From: Amycolatopsis keratiniphila subsp. keratiniphila
GTDB lineage: Bacteria > Actinomycetota > Actinomycetes > Mycobacteriales > Pseudonocardiaceae
Direction of reading: 5' to 3'
DNA: 64,000 bases
NCBI RefSeq assembly: GCF_001620365.2
Contig: NZ_LQMT02000032.1
Location: forward strand, 125,077-189,076
Shown: positions 32,972 to 45,132 of the stretch, in pieces
How positions within the stretch are numbered: position 1 is the first letter of the stretch
Layout of the letters: every line of letters begins with the position of its first letter
Translations under genes and position numbers: made by a program
The notes under the pieces: model-generated
The model's input: only the letters and a program-made list of their open reading frames with translations
Told to the model about the DNA's origin: nothing
Database searches by the model: none

Positions 32972-35062
32972 CTAGATGAGTTCCAGCGGGTCCAGCTGGA
33001 TCCGGATGGGCTCGGACGCCTTACGCGCGTCCCGGCGGGCGGCCGCGGCGTGGACGGCGGCCGCGAGCGCCTTCCCGTCCGGCCGCGCGACACGCACCAG
33101 CGCCCGCTCCCGTTCGGCGTTGCCGTCCTCGTCGACCTCGCCGAGCGGCACCGGGCCCAGCACCTCGCCGGTCTCCGGGAGGGCCAGGTCGTCGAGCAGT
33201 CCGGCGACCGCGTCCGGCGTGCCTTCGATACTCGCCATCCGCATCGCGGGCGGGAACCCGAGTTCGCGCCGCTCGGCGAGTTCGAGGCTCGCGTGCCAGC
33301 CCGGGTCCCAGCGCACCAGCGCCTGCACCACCGAAAGGCCCGCTTCCGCGCCGACGAACACGCGGCCGCCTTCGGTCCCGGGCCGCACCAGCGCCGCCGC
33401 CGCCATCCAGCGGCGCAGGGTCTCCTCCCCCGCGCGCAGGTCCTGCCGCCCCAGCAGCGCCCAGCCGTCCAGCAGCAGCGCCGCGCCGTAGCCGCCTTCC
33501 GCGACCGGCTCGGCGCCCGGCGTGCACACCACCAGCGCCGGTTTTCCGGGCACTGAAGCCAAAACCTCCGTCGCGCCCGACGTCCGCACGGGGAACCCGG
33601 AGAACGCGCGGCCCAGTTCCTCCGCCGTGCGCTTCGACCCGACGACGACCGCCCGCAGCCGCACCGAACCGCAAGCCGCGCAATGGAAGTTCGTCTCGGG
33701 GACGCCGCACCACCGGCAGGCGGGCGGCCTCGGCGCGCCGTCGATCAGCCCGCCCGGCAGGGAAAGCGGACCGGCGCAACGACGGCAGTGCGCCGACGTC
33801 CGGCAGTTGCCGCAGGCGAGCCCCGGGACGTACCCGCGACGCGGAACCTGCACCAGCACGGGGAATCCGCCGGCCAGCGACTGCCGCGCCGCCTCGAAGG
33901 CGACCGACGGGAGCCGCGCGGCCTTGGCCGCTTCGTCCCGGGCGACGTCGAAGTCCTCGCCGACCGGAGTGACCCGCGGCGCCGCCGCCCGCAGTTCCGG
34001 CCGGGCGGCCACGAGAGGCTGCGCCCAGCCCGATTCCACCAGGAACTGCGCCTCCGCGGTGCGCGCGAAACCGGCGACGAGCATGGAGCCCTTCGCGGCG
34101 TGCGCGCGATCCATCAGCACGTCGCGGACGTGCGGATACGGCGCGTGCTGGTCGAGGTGGACGTCGTCGCCGTCGTCCCACACCACGAACAGGCCTGGAT
34201 CGGCGACCGGCGCGAACATCGCCGCGCGTGTGCCGACGACGACGCGCACCGCGCCGCGCAGCACCGCGAGCCAGCGGCGATACCGCTCGGCCGGCCCGAG
34301 CCCCGCGATCAACGCGACCACGGATTCGGGGCCCAGCAAGGAAACGCACGCGTCGTGCAGCCGGGTCAGGTCACGATGGTCGGGCACGACCATGACCACA
34401 CCCCGGCCCGCCGAAGCCGCGACGGCGGCCGCTTCGGCGAGGCGGCGCGGCCAGTCCTCCCCCGGCAGCGCCTGCCAGACCGCGTTGGCCGGACGCCGTT
34501 CGGCGACGGCCTCCAGGAACGCCGGACCGCTCTGGTACTTCTCCCAGGCGGTGGTTTCGGGCGGTTCCGGCGTCGGCGCGGGCTCGGCGGGCGGTTCGCC
34601 CTCGGCCTTCGCGTGCCGGGACGGGATCGCGAGCCGCAGGACGTCGCTGAGCGTGCCGCCGTAGCGGTCCGCGACAGACCGGCAGAGCGCGAGCAGCGCC
34701 GGGGGCAGCACGGGCTCGCTGGAGGTCACCCTGTCGATGTACGCGAGCTTCCCGGTGAACTCCGTGGTGTCGGCGCGCTCGACGAGGTACCCGTCGACGA
34801 GCTGACCGGCGAACCGGACCCGCACCCGGCAGCCGGGAACGGCGGCTTCGTGCAGCTTCTCGGGGATGCGGTAGTCGAAGGTGCGGTCGAGATGGGTGAG
34901 CGGGATGTCCACGACGATCCGCGCGACCGGGTTCTCGGGCGCGGGGTTCTGCGCCCCACGACGGCTGGCCATTTTCGCGCGCGCCGGTTTGGCCTTCCGC
35001 GCGGGCTCGGCCTTCGGCTCCGGAAGGTCCCACAGAGGGGTCGGTTCGGGACTGCTGCTCAC
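32972..35062 (-). CDS. priA: Primosomal protein N' (PriA), actinobacterial type lacking the ATPase motif
   Basis: 696 residues, GTG start. The 3'-DNA-binding domain (VVDIPLTHLDRTFDYRIPEK) is followed by a helicase-like region in which the usual Walker A GxGKT is replaced (LAEAAAVAASAGRGVVMVVP) and the DEXH box reads VVWDDGDD. Zinc-binding cysteines remain (CGNCRTSAHCRRC, CRWCGVPETNFHCAACGS). Known actinobacterial PriA proteins share this loss, so the gene is not a pseudogene; it presumably loads the replisome at stalled forks without its own helicase activity. Stop is nine bases from that of the convergent peptidase-like gene. Confidence 0.88.
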   Translation of the reverse strand: MSSSPEPTPLWDLPEPKAEPARKAKPARAKMASRRGAQNPAPENPVARIVVDIPLTHLDRTFDYRIPEKLHEAAVPGCRVRVRFAGQLVDGYLVERADTTEFTGKLAYIDRVTSSEPVLPPALLALCRSVADRYGGTLSDVLRLAIPSRHAKAEGEPPAEPAPTPEPPETTAWEKYQSGPAFLEAVAERRPANAVWQALPGEDWPRRLAEAAAVAASAGRGVVMVVPDHRDLTRLHDACVSLLGPESVVALIAGLGPAERYRRWLAVLRGAVRVVVGTRAAMFAPVADPGLFVVWDDGDDVHLDQHAPYPHVRDVLMDRAHAAKGSMLVAGFARTAEAQFLVESGWAQPLVAARPELRAAAPRVTPVGEDFDVARDEAAKAARLPSVAFEAARQSLAGGFPVLVQVPRRGYVPGLACGNCRTSAHCRRCAGPLSLPGGLIDGAPRPPACRWCGVPETNFHCAACGSVRLRAVVVGSKRTAEELGRAFSGFPVRTSGATEVLASVPGKPALVVCTPGAEPVAEGGYGAALLLDGWALLGRQDLRAGEETLRRWMAAAALVRPGTEGGRVFVGAEAGLSVVQALVRWDPGWHASLELAERRELGFPPAMRMASIEGTPDAVAGLLDDLALPETGEVLGPVPLGEVDEDGNAERERALVRVARPDGKALAAAVHAAAARRDARKASEPIRIQLDPLELI

Positions 35063-35106
35063 CCGGTGATCTCTACCAGACGGTGTCGCCAGTGCCCGCC
35101 ACCGCG

Positions 35107-35161
35107 TGCAATGAACGGTCCGTTCCTTGCAAATTTCGCAAGTAACGGACCGTTCATTGCA
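35107..35161. repeat. 24-bp palindrome, AACGGTCC family
   Basis: Arms 35107-35130 (TGCAATGAACGGTCCGTTCC then TTGC) and 35138-35161 pair with one mismatch around AAATTTC. The loop and stem tip equal those at 29602-29608, while the stem base differs. Confidence 0.85.
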
Positions 35162-35210
35162 CGCACTGCTGGAGCCATCTCGCTGTGGAGTGCCGTGAAG
35201 GACCTCCCGA

Positions 35211-35265
35211 GTACATGAAGGCCCCCTTCCTTGCGCCTAGGTACAGGAAGGGGGCCTTCATGTAC
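35211..35265. repeat. Perfect 21-bp palindrome, GTGAAGGCC family
   Basis: Arms GTACATGAAGGCCCCCTTCC (35211 on, 21 bases) and 35245-35265 are exact reverse complements. Nearly the same sequence recurs at 58893-58947. Confidence 0.85.
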
Positions 35266-35336
35266 CTCCGGCAAGCGGAGACGCGCCAGCACCACGCAGA
35301 CCGGGGTCTCAAGCTGGCGGCCTCGCGTGGTTGAAG

Positions 35337-35399
35337 GGACGACACGTGTGATCCGGCGGACGACACGCGTGACTGGATGGACGACACACGCGCAACAGG
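35337..35399 (+). repeat. Three tandem copies of a 21-bp unit
   Basis: Units begin at 35337, 35358 and 35379, each with GGACGACAC followed by (G/A)(T/C)G(T/C)G-like bases and then a variable tail. The period of 21 bases equals two helical turns, so identical faces are aligned as in multi-site protein-binding arrays. The half-conserved CACGTGTG / CACGCGTG core is near-palindromic. Confidence 0.75.
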
Positions 35400-35416
35400 G
35401 CTCCGACCCCAAGACG

Positions 35417-35467
35417 CCGTGAAGGCCTCCTTCCCTACCCTCAAGGTAGGCAAGGAGGCCTTCACGG
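35417..35467 (-). terminator. Palindrome of the GTGAAGGCC family as metK terminator
   Basis: CCGTGAAGGCCTCCTT (35417-35432) pairs exactly with 35452-35467, and the inner CTACC / GGTAG extends the stem. It begins 13 bases after the metK stop on the minus strand. The core is shared with 51344-51404. Confidence 0.8.
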
Positions 35468-35479
35468 AACGGAACGGGA

Positions 35480-36694
35480 TCAGGCGCCCGCGGCCGACTT
35501 CAGGTCCGCGGCCCGCGCCGTGCTCTCCCACGGGAGCGCCAGCTCGGGACGGCCGAAGTGGCCGTACGCGGCCGTCGGCGCGTAGATCGGGCGAAGCAGG
35601 TCGAGGTCGCGGATGATCGCGGCCGGGCGCAGGTCGAAGACCTCCGTGATGGCGGCCTGGATCTTCGTCGGGTCGACCGTCTCGGTGCCGAAGGTCTCGA
35701 CGAAGAGGCCCACCGGGGCCGCCTTGCCGATCGCGTACGCGACCTGGACCTCGGCGCGGGCGGCGAGCCCGGCGGCGACGACGTTCTTCGCCACCCAGCG
35801 CATCGCGTACGCGGCCGAGCGGTCCACCTTGGAGGGGTCCTTGCCCGAGAACGCGCCGCCACCGTGGCGGGCCATGCCGCCGTAGGTGTCGACGATGATC
35901 TTGCGGCCGGTCAGGCCCGCGTCGCCCATCGGCCCGCCGATGACGAAGCGGCCGGTCGGGTTGACCAGCAGCCGCACGTCGGAGGTGTCGAGCCCGAGGT
36001 CCGCGATCTCCGGGGCGACCACGTGCTCGCGGACGTCGACGCCGAGCATCTGCTCCAGGTCGATGCCGTCCGCGTGCTGGGTGGACACGACCACCGTGTC
36101 GAGCCGCACCGGCTGGTCGCCCGCGTACTCGATGGTGACCTGGGTCTTGCCGTCCGGGCGCAGGTACGGCAGCACGCCGTCCTTGCGGACCCGGGTCAGC
36201 CGCTGCGAGAGCCGGTGCGCCAGCGCGATCGGCAGCGGCATCAGCTCGGGGGTGTCCGAGCAGGCGTAGCCGAACATCAGGCCCTGGTCGCCCGCGCCCT
36301 GGCGGTTGATCTCGTCCTCGTCGGATTCCACACGGGACTCGTACGCGGTGTCGACACCCTGCGCGATGTCCGGCGACTGGGAGCCGATCGCGACGTTGAC
36401 GCCGCACGAGTTGCCGTCGAAGCCCTTGGCCGACGAGTCGTAGCCGATCTTCAGGATCACGTCGCGGACGATGGTCGGGATATCCGCGTAAGCCTCGGTG
36501 GTCACCTCGCCGGCGACGTGCACCTGCCCGGTGGTGATGAGGGTTTCGACCGCCACCCGGCTGCGCGGGTCCTTGGCCAGCAGACCGTCCAGGATCGAGT
36601 CGCTGATGGCATCGCAAATTTTGTCGGGATGACCCTCAGTCACCGATTCCGATGTGAACAGTCTGCTCGTGGACGCGGTCACGGTGCCCGTCAC
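35480..36694 (-). CDS. metK: S-adenosylmethionine synthetase
   Basis: 404 residues from GTG at 36694; alternatives are GTG at 36682 and the upstream ATG at 36733. It makes SAM from methionine and ATP. Motifs: LFTSESVTEGHPDKICDAIS, GEVTTEAY, GAGDQGLMFGYACSDTPELM (signature 1) and GGGAFSGKDPSKVDRSAAY (signature 2). Cytosolic tetramer. Downstream of coaBC by 84 bases, in the gmk-rpoZ-coaBC-metK order conserved in mycobacteria. No SAM riboswitch element is visible upstream. Confidence 0.95.
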   Translation of the reverse strand: MTGTVTASTSRLFTSESVTEGHPDKICDAISDSILDGLLAKDPRSRVAVETLITTGQVHVAGEVTTEAYADIPTIVRDVILKIGYDSSAKGFDGNSCGVNVAIGSQSPDIAQGVDTAYESRVESDEDEINRQGAGDQGLMFGYACSDTPELMPLPIALAHRLSQRLTRVRKDGVLPYLRPDGKTQVTIEYAGDQPVRLDTVVVSTQHADGIDLEQMLGVDVREHVVAPEIADLGLDTSDVRLLVNPTGRFVIGGPMGDAGLTGRKIIVDTYGGMARHGGGAFSGKDPSKVDRSAAYAMRWVAKNVVAAGLAARAEVQVAYAIGKAAPVGLFVETFGTETVDPTKIQAAITEVFDLRPAAIIRDLDLLRPIYAPTAAYGHFGRPELALPWESTARAADLKSAAGA

Positions 36695-36778
36695 TCCCTC
36701 ACCTAGACGTCTGATGCCTAGAAAGTTAGGCACCCCTCAGCTCGAACTCAAGCCTACTGACTATCGCTTTGGGGGCTC

Positions 36779-37999
36779 TCAACGCTTCATCAAGGTCACA
36801 ACAGCATCCCACAATGTGGACGCGAGTTCTGCCTTGGCGCCAAGCGGGATCGGGATCTCGGTGCCGTCGGCCCCGAGCAGCCAGCCCGAGTTGTCCTCGG
36901 TCCCGAAGGCCTTCCCTTCACCGACGGCGTTCACCACCAGCAGATCCGCGCCCTTGCGCTTGAGTTTGACCCTGGCGTGGTCGAGGACGCCACCCTTATC
37001 GTCCCCTGTTTCGGCGGCGAAACCGACGACCACCTGCCCCTGGGCGCGATTCCGCACCAGCTCGGCCAGGATGTCCGCGTTGCGGGCGAGCTCGACGACG
37101 GGATCCGGCGCGTCGTCGGACTTCTTGATCTTGTGGTCGGCCCGGTTCGCAGGCCGGAAGTCGGCGACGGCGGCGGCCATCACGAGGACGTCGGCGGAGG
37201 CGGCCTCGGCGTGCATGGCCTGGCGCATCTCCTCGGCGGTCGACACGTGGACGACCTTCGCGCCCGCGGGCTCCGGCAGCGCCACGGTGTGCGCGGTGAC
37301 CAGGGTGACCTCGGCGCCGCGCTGGGCGGCGACGCGGGCCAGCGCGTACCCCTGTTTGCCGGACGAGCGGTTGCCCAAGTACCTGACCGGGTCCAGCGGC
37401 TCACGGGTGCCACCGGCCGAAATGGCCACGCGCACGCCTTCGAGGTCGCGCGGGAGGGCCTTCGGCACGGCGAGCAGGAGCCGGGCGAGGTCGACGATCT
37501 CGGCGGGGTCGGCGAGCCGTCCCTTGCCGGTGTCCTTGCCGGTCAGCCTGCCGGCGGCGGGTTCGGCGACGACCAGGCCGCGCGAACGCAGCAGCGCCAC
37601 GTTGTCGCGGGTGGCCGGGTGCTCCCACATCTCGGTGTGCATCGCCGGGAAGAAGGCGACCGGGCACCGGGCGGTGAGCAGGGTGTTCGTCAGCAGGTCG
37701 TCCGCGATGCCGTGCGCGGCCTTGGCGAGCAGGTTCGCCGTGGCGGGCACGACGATCACCAGGTCGGCTTCCTTGCCCACGCGGACGTGCTGGACCTCGG
37801 GCACTTCGGTGAACACGCCGGTGTGCACCGGGTTCCCGGACAGTGCCTCGAAGGTGGCCGCGCCGACGAAGTTCAGCGCGGCTTCGGTGGGGACCACGCG
37901 GACGTCGTGACCGGATTCGGTCAGTCCGCGCAGGACCTCACAGGCCTTGTAGGCGGCGATCCCGCCACCCACGCCCAGAACGACGCGAGGTTTATTCAC
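36779..37999 (-). CDS. coaBC: Bifunctional phosphopantothenoylcysteine decarboxylase / phosphopantothenate-cysteine ligase
   Basis: 406 residues, GTG start eight bases inside the rpoZ end. The N-terminal flavin decarboxylase CoaC (VVLGVGGGIAAYKACEVLRG, PATANLLAKAAHGIADDLLT, FFPAMHTEMWEHPA) is fused to the ligase CoaB (VAISAGGTREPLDPVRYLGN, SSGKQGYALA, MAAAVADFRP). It carries out the second and third steps from phosphopantothenate to CoA. Length and order are standard. Confidence 0.95.
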   Translation of the reverse strand: MNKPRVVLGVGGGIAAYKACEVLRGLTESGHDVRVVPTEAALNFVGAATFEALSGNPVHTGVFTEVPEVQHVRVGKEADLVIVVPATANLLAKAAHGIADDLLTNTLLTARCPVAFFPAMHTEMWEHPATRDNVALLRSRGLVVAEPAAGRLTGKDTGKGRLADPAEIVDLARLLLAVPKALPRDLEGVRVAISAGGTREPLDPVRYLGNRSSGKQGYALARVAAQRGAEVTLVTAHTVALPEPAGAKVVHVSTAEEMRQAMHAEAASADVLVMAAAVADFRPANRADHKIKKSDDAPDPVVELARNADILAELVRNRAQGQVVVGFAAETGDDKGGVLDHARVKLKRKGADLLVVNAVGEGKAFGTEDNSGWLLGADGTEIPIPLGAKAELASTLWDAVVTLMKR

Positions 38000-38261
38000 C
38001 CTCGGTGTGCTCGAGCAGACCGCCGTGGATCTCGCGCAGGGCGATGGACAGCGGCTTCTCGCGCGGGCCCGGCTCGACCAGCGGGCCGACGTACTCCAGG
38101 AGACCCTCGCCCAGCTGGGCGTAGTAGTCGTTGATCTGGCGAGCGCGCTTGGCCGAGTAGATCACCAGCGCGTACTTCGAGCTGACCTTCTCGAGGAGGT
38201 CGTCGATGGGCGGGTTGGTGATGCCTTCGAGCTCTTCGTGCAGCGTGGCCTGAGTCGTCAC
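37992..38261 (-). CDS. rpoZ: RNA polymerase omega subunit
   Basis: 89 residues, GTG start. Matches actinobacterial omega: ITNPPIDDLLEKVSSKYALV, then IYSAKRARQINDYYAQL. Small helical subunit that helps assemble the beta' subunit. Lies 24 bases after gmk and overlaps the coaBC start by eight bases. Confidence 0.95.
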   Translation of the reverse strand: MTTQATLHEELEGITNPPIDDLLEKVSSKYALVIYSAKRARQINDYYAQLGEGLLEYVGPLVEPGPREKPLSIALREIHGGLLEHTEGE

Positions 38262-38285
38262 TCGTGGTGCTCCGAATCTTCGGGT

Positions 38286-38915
38286 CTAGTTGTCGCCGGT
38301 TATCAAGTTTAGCAACTGCTCGGCGGCCTCTCGCACGTCGGCGTTGACGACGCGCTCGTCGAACTCCCCGGCGGCGGCGAGTTCGCGTTCGGCCTCGGCC
38401 AGCCTGGCCTTCACCGCGGCTTCGTTCTCGGTACCGCGGCCGGTCAGCCTGCCGACCAGTTCGTCCCACGACGGCGGCATCAGCATCACCAGCCGGGCCT
38501 CCGGCATCGCCTTGCGGACCTGCCGCGCGCCCTGGAGTTCGATCTCCAGTATCGCGTTGCGGCCCTCGGCCAGCACCCGCTCGACGGGCCCGCGCGGGGT
38601 GCCGTAGCAGTTGCCCGCGAACTCGGCGTGTTCGAGCAGTGCGCCCTCGGCGACCATGCGGTCGAACTCGGCCCGGTCGATGAAGTGGTAGTGCTCGCCG
38701 TCCACCTCACCCGGCCTCGGCTTCCTGGTGGTCACCGAGACGCTGAAATAGATCTCCGGATCCAGCTTGCGCAGCTCCTTGGCCACGCTCGACTTCCCGA
38801 CCCCCGAAGGCCCTGAGACGACCGTGAGCCGGTGCCGGGATTCGACTCCCGCCACCGGCTCACCGCCGCGGTCAGCGCCCGGGTTCACCGGGTGGTCCTG
38901 ACCGATGCCGCTCAC
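38286..38915 (-). CDS. gmk: Guanylate kinase
   Basis: 209 residues, GTG start overlapping the mihF stop by four bases. Phosphorylates GMP to GDP. P-loop GPSGVGKSSV (about 35-44), then SVSVTTRKPRPGEVDGEHYH with the GMP-binding residues, and the lid region. The N-terminal 25 residues before LTVVSGPSG are an extension seen in actinomycetes. Confidence 0.95.
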   Translation of the reverse strand: MSGIGQDHPVNPGADRGGEPVAGVESRHRLTVVSGPSGVGKSSVAKELRKLDPEIYFSVSVTTRKPRPGEVDGEHYHFIDRAEFDRMVAEGALLEHAEFAGNCYGTPRGPVERVLAEGRNAILEIELQGARQVRKAMPEARLVMLMPPSWDELVGRLTGRGTENEAAVKARLAEAERELAAAGEFDERVVNADVREAAEQLLNLITGDN

Positions 38916-39229
38916 TCGCCGCTGAATTCGGCCAGCAGCGCCTTGCGCTGCCGGTCGCCGAGGCCGCGAAGACGACGGCTGGGTGCGATCTCCAGTCGTT
39001 CCATGGTCTGCTGGGCACGGACCTTGCCGACGCCCGGAAGTGCCTCGAGCAGAGCCGAGACCTTCATCTTGCCGAGGACTTCGTTCTCCTCGGCCTGCTT
39101 CAACACGTCGACCAGAGTGGTACCGCCCCGCTTCAGCCGCTCCTTCAGCTCAGCACGGATGCGGCGGGCGGCGGCGGCCTTCTCCAGCGCCGCAGCGCGC
39201 TGTTCCTCTGTCAGCTGGGGAAGTGCCAC
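38912..39229 (-). CDS. mihF: Actinobacterial integration host factor
   Basis: 105 residues, ATG start. All-helical nucleoid protein of the mIHF/sIHF family, unrelated to HU-type IHF: LPQLTEEQRAAALEKAAAAR, then TTLVDVLKQAEENEVLGKMK, VSALLEALPGVGKVRAQQTM, and a helix-hairpin-helix-like LPGVGKVRA that contacts DNA. It shapes the chromosome and affects recombination and development. Upstream of gmk, as in mycobacteria. Confidence 0.93.
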   Translation of the reverse strand: MALPQLTEEQRAAALEKAAAARRIRAELKERLKRGGTTLVDVLKQAEENEVLGKMKVSALLEALPGVGKVRAQQTMERLEIAPSRRLRGLGDRQRKALLAEFSGE

Positions 39230-39255
39230 GTTTTCCTCCGGTAGTTCTCAAATCT

Positions 39256-39282
39256 GGGTGGGTGTGGCGACGGTACCCACCC
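39256..39282. promoter_or_regulatory. GGGTGGGT / ACCCACCC hairpin between pyrF and mihF
   Basis: GGGTGGGT (39256-39263) pairs exactly with ACCCACCC (39275-39282). It lies between the pyrF stop and the mihF start, both on the minus strand, and may terminate the pyr operon or control mihF. Confidence 0.5.
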
Positions 39283-39336
39283 GTTACCTCGGCCCACAAT
39301 GCGGGGGTGGCTGGTCATGACGGATTCCCGGGCCTG

Positions 39337-40172
39337 CTATTGGCCGTTTTCCAGGGGACCGAGGGAATCCCGGGTCCGCCGAACGGCCGCACGCAACGCT
39401 TCGGGGTCCGGCCCGTGCCTGAGGACGTCACGGGACGACGCGGGCAGCACACCCGGCAGTCCCGGCCCGAAAAGGGCCCGCAAATCGGCCGGAGTGGCCC
39501 CCTGGGCCCCGAAACCGGGCGCCAGGATCGGACCGTTCAGCTTGCTCAGATCGAGCTCTCCCGGCGCGATGGTGGCGCCGACGACGACACCGATGTCACC
39601 CAGGGGGCCGACGCCCGCGTTGTACGCGGCCGCCGTGTCGACGATGTCCTGCGCGACGGTCTTTCCGTTGGGCAGCAAGGCGTTCTGCAATCCCTGCGCC
39701 TCCGGGTTGGAGGTGCGCGCCAGGACGATCAGCCCCTTGCCCTGCGCCTGCGCGACGTCGATCGCGGGCGCCAGCGAACCGAACCCGAGGTACGGCGACA
39801 CGGTGATGGCGTCCGCCTCGAGTTCCGCCCCGGCGGGCAGGAACGCCGCCGTGTACGCCGCCATCGTCGAACCGATGTCGCCGCGTTTGACGTCCAGCAG
39901 GACGAGCGCGCCCGCCTCCTTGCACACCTTCATCGTCTTGGCCAGAACAGCGACCCCAGGAGGCCCGTAGGCCTCGAAAAAGGCCGACTGGGGCTTGATC
40001 ACCGCGACCTCGGGCGCGAGCGTCTCAGCGGCCGTGAGGGCGAACTTCTCCAGCCCGCCCGCGTCCGCCGGGAGACCCCACGCCTGGAGCAGCCCGGGAT
40101 GGGGGTCGATACCGGCGCAGAGCGGTCCCTTCTCCGCGACCGCCCGCGCCAGCCTCGCCCCGAACCGCTCGC

Positions 40173-40176
<4 letters not shown>
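39337..40176 (-). CDS. pyrF: Orotidine 5'-phosphate decarboxylase (type 2)
   Basis: 279 residues. Last step to UMP. The long PyrF subfamily is recognised by CAGIDPHPGLLQAWGL, VIKPQSAFFEAYG, LVLLDVKRGDIGSTM (active-site Asp/Lys), and VGATIAPGELDL, NGPILAPGFGAQG. ATG overlaps the carB stop by four bases, so it is the last coupled gene of the pyr operon. Confidence 0.95.
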
Positions 40177-43486
<3,310 letters not shown>

Positions 43487-43487
<1 letters not shown>

Positions 43488-44623
43488 TACTTGGCCTTCT
43501 TCTCCATCAAGCTGACGAACTCATCGAACAGGGGCGCCGCGTCGTGCGGGCCGGCGGCGGCCTCGGGGTGGTACTGCACCGAGAACGCGGGGACGTCGAA
43601 CGCGCGGACACCTTCGACGGTGTCGTCGTTCGGGCAGTAGTGCGAGATCTGCGCGGCGCCGAACGGCGTCTCGAACCGCTGGCCCGGCTCGCCTTCGAGG
43701 GCGAACCCGTGGTTCTGCGCGGTGATCGCGACGCGTTTGGTGGCCACGTCGATCACCGGGATGTTGATGCCGCGGTGGCCGTAGCGCATCTTGTACGTGC
43801 CCAGCCCCAGCGCGCGGCCGAGGATCTGGTTGCCGAAGCAGATGCCGAACAGCGGGATTTCCCGCTGTAGCACCGCTTTCGTCAGCTCGGTCGCGTGCGC
43901 GGTGGTCGCCGGGTCACCGGGACCGTTGGACAGGAACACCCCGTCCGCCTCGACGGCGAGCAGTTCGTCCACAGTGGACGACGACGGCAGCACGTGCACC
44001 TCGATACCGCGGGCGGCCATCATGCGCGGGGTGTTGGACTTGATGCCCAGATCCAGCGCGGCGACGCGGAATTTCCGCTCGCCCTGCGCTTCGACGACGT
44101 ACGCCTGCTTCGTGCTGACCTCGCCGGCGAGGTCGGCGCCCTTCATCTGCGGGCTCGCCTGCACCTGCGCGAGCATCTCCTCGTCGGAGCCCAGTGCGTC
44201 GCCCGAGAAGACGCCGGACCGCATGGCGCCCTGCTCGCGCAGGTGCCGGGTCAGCGTGCGGGTGTCCACCTCGGAGATCCCGACGACGCCCTGGCGCTCC
44301 AGTTCCTCGTCCAGCGTGCGCTTCGAGCGCCAGTTGGACGGGGTGCGCGCGGGGTCGCGGACGACGTAACCCGAGACCCAGATGCGCGAGGACTCGTCGT
44401 CCTCGTCGTTCCAGCCGGTGTTGCCGATCTGCGGCGCGGTCTGGACCACGATCTGCCGGTGGTAGGAGGGGTCGGTCAGCGTCTCCTGGTAGCCGGTCAT
44501 GCCGGTGCAGAACACCGCCTCACCCAGGCTGCGGCCGCGGGCGCCGTACGCGGAACCGCGGAACACCCTGCCGTCTTCGAGGACCAGTGCGGCGGGGGTC
44601 CTGGTGTCGTTCGCGGTGCTCAT
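43487..44623 (-). CDS. carA: Carbamoyl-phosphate synthase small (glutaminase) subunit
   Basis: 378 residues, ATG at 44623 as TGATG with the gene before it. The N-terminal CPSase_sm domain (LVLEDGRVFRGSAYGARG, FCTGMTGYQETLTDPSYHRQ) precedes a class I glutamine amidotransferase with nucleophile Cys in LFGICFGNQILGRALG and His/Glu in FSVQYHPEAAAGP. Supplies ammonia to CarB for arginine and pyrimidine synthesis. Confidence 0.96.
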
Positions 44624-45132
44624 CAGGCACCTCCCTTGATGTCGTTGCGAGTGTCTTGCAAAGCTTCGATCCACTGTGGATAGTCGTCGACCTCGTCGCC
44701 GCGGAAGCCGGTGTCCAGCTCGACGTCGCCGGCCAGCCAGGTGATGACGAGCAGCGCGTCGATGCCCATCACCTTCCCGGCCATCCCCTTGTCCTTGCGG
44801 ACGCCGGTGACCGAGGCGCGCGGGATCCAGAAGTCCGGGGCACCGCCGCGTTCGATGGCGATGCCGTCTTCGTGCAGGCGCCACACCGCGCCGGTGCGCA
44901 GGCCGGCGCCGCGCGTGACGACGCGGTCCTGCCAGTGCCCCGCCGTCGTGGTGCTGATGTAGACGCCGGTCGATTCGAGCAACGCCTCGCCGGGGTCCGC
45001 GGGGATCTCCGGGAACGGCGGGACCTGGACGCTCTGCGCCCGGGACTTCCGCCGCCAGCCGCGCCACATCAGGAACACGCAGAAGAGGAAGAAGGCGAAG
45101 ACCGCCAGGGTCAGCAGGATCCGGTCACTCAT
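44623..45132 (-). CDS. Small membrane protein with PH-like domain in the pyr operon
   Basis: 169 residues, ATG at 45132 overlapping the pyrC stop (ATGA). One N-terminal transmembrane helix (ILLTLAVFAFFLFCVFLMW), a basic stretch (RGWRRKSR) and a beta-rich domain (GVYISTTTAGHWQDRVVTRG, DFWIPRASVTGVRKDKGMAG). The same gene sits between pyrC and carA in mycobacteria, so its position is conserved, but no function is known. Probably membrane-anchored with the domain in the cytosol. Confidence 0.8.
   Translation of the reverse strand: MSDRILLTLAVFAFFLFCVFLMWRGWRRKSRAQSVQVPPFPEIPADPGEALLESTGVYISTTTAGHWQDRVVTRGAGLRTGAVWRLHEDGIAIERGGAPDFWIPRASVTGVRKDKGMAGKVMGIDALLVITWLAGDVELDTGFRGDEVDDYPQWIEALQDTRNDIKGGA

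Larger units (their letters stand above)
35063..35479. other. Gap between metK and priA rich in palindromes and tandem repeats
   Basis: No gene is seen in these 417 bases. In order they hold a 24-bp AACGGTCC-family palindrome, a 21-bp GTGAAGGCC-family palindrome, a three-copy 21-bp tandem repeat and another GTGAAGGCC palindrome close to the metK stop. Each is listed separately. Confidence 0.8.

Noticed and set aside
32972..35062. priA as a pseudogene, because of the missing Walker A
   Set aside because: The frame is intact over 696 residues, the zinc cysteines are kept, and the same loss is known across actinobacteria.
35337..35399. CRISPR array
   Set aside because: Period of 21 bases with no distinct spacers, only three units, and no cas genes nearby.
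36695..36778. SAM riboswitch before metK
   Set aside because: The 84-base gap shows no conserved SAM-I or SAM-II core and is too short for the former.
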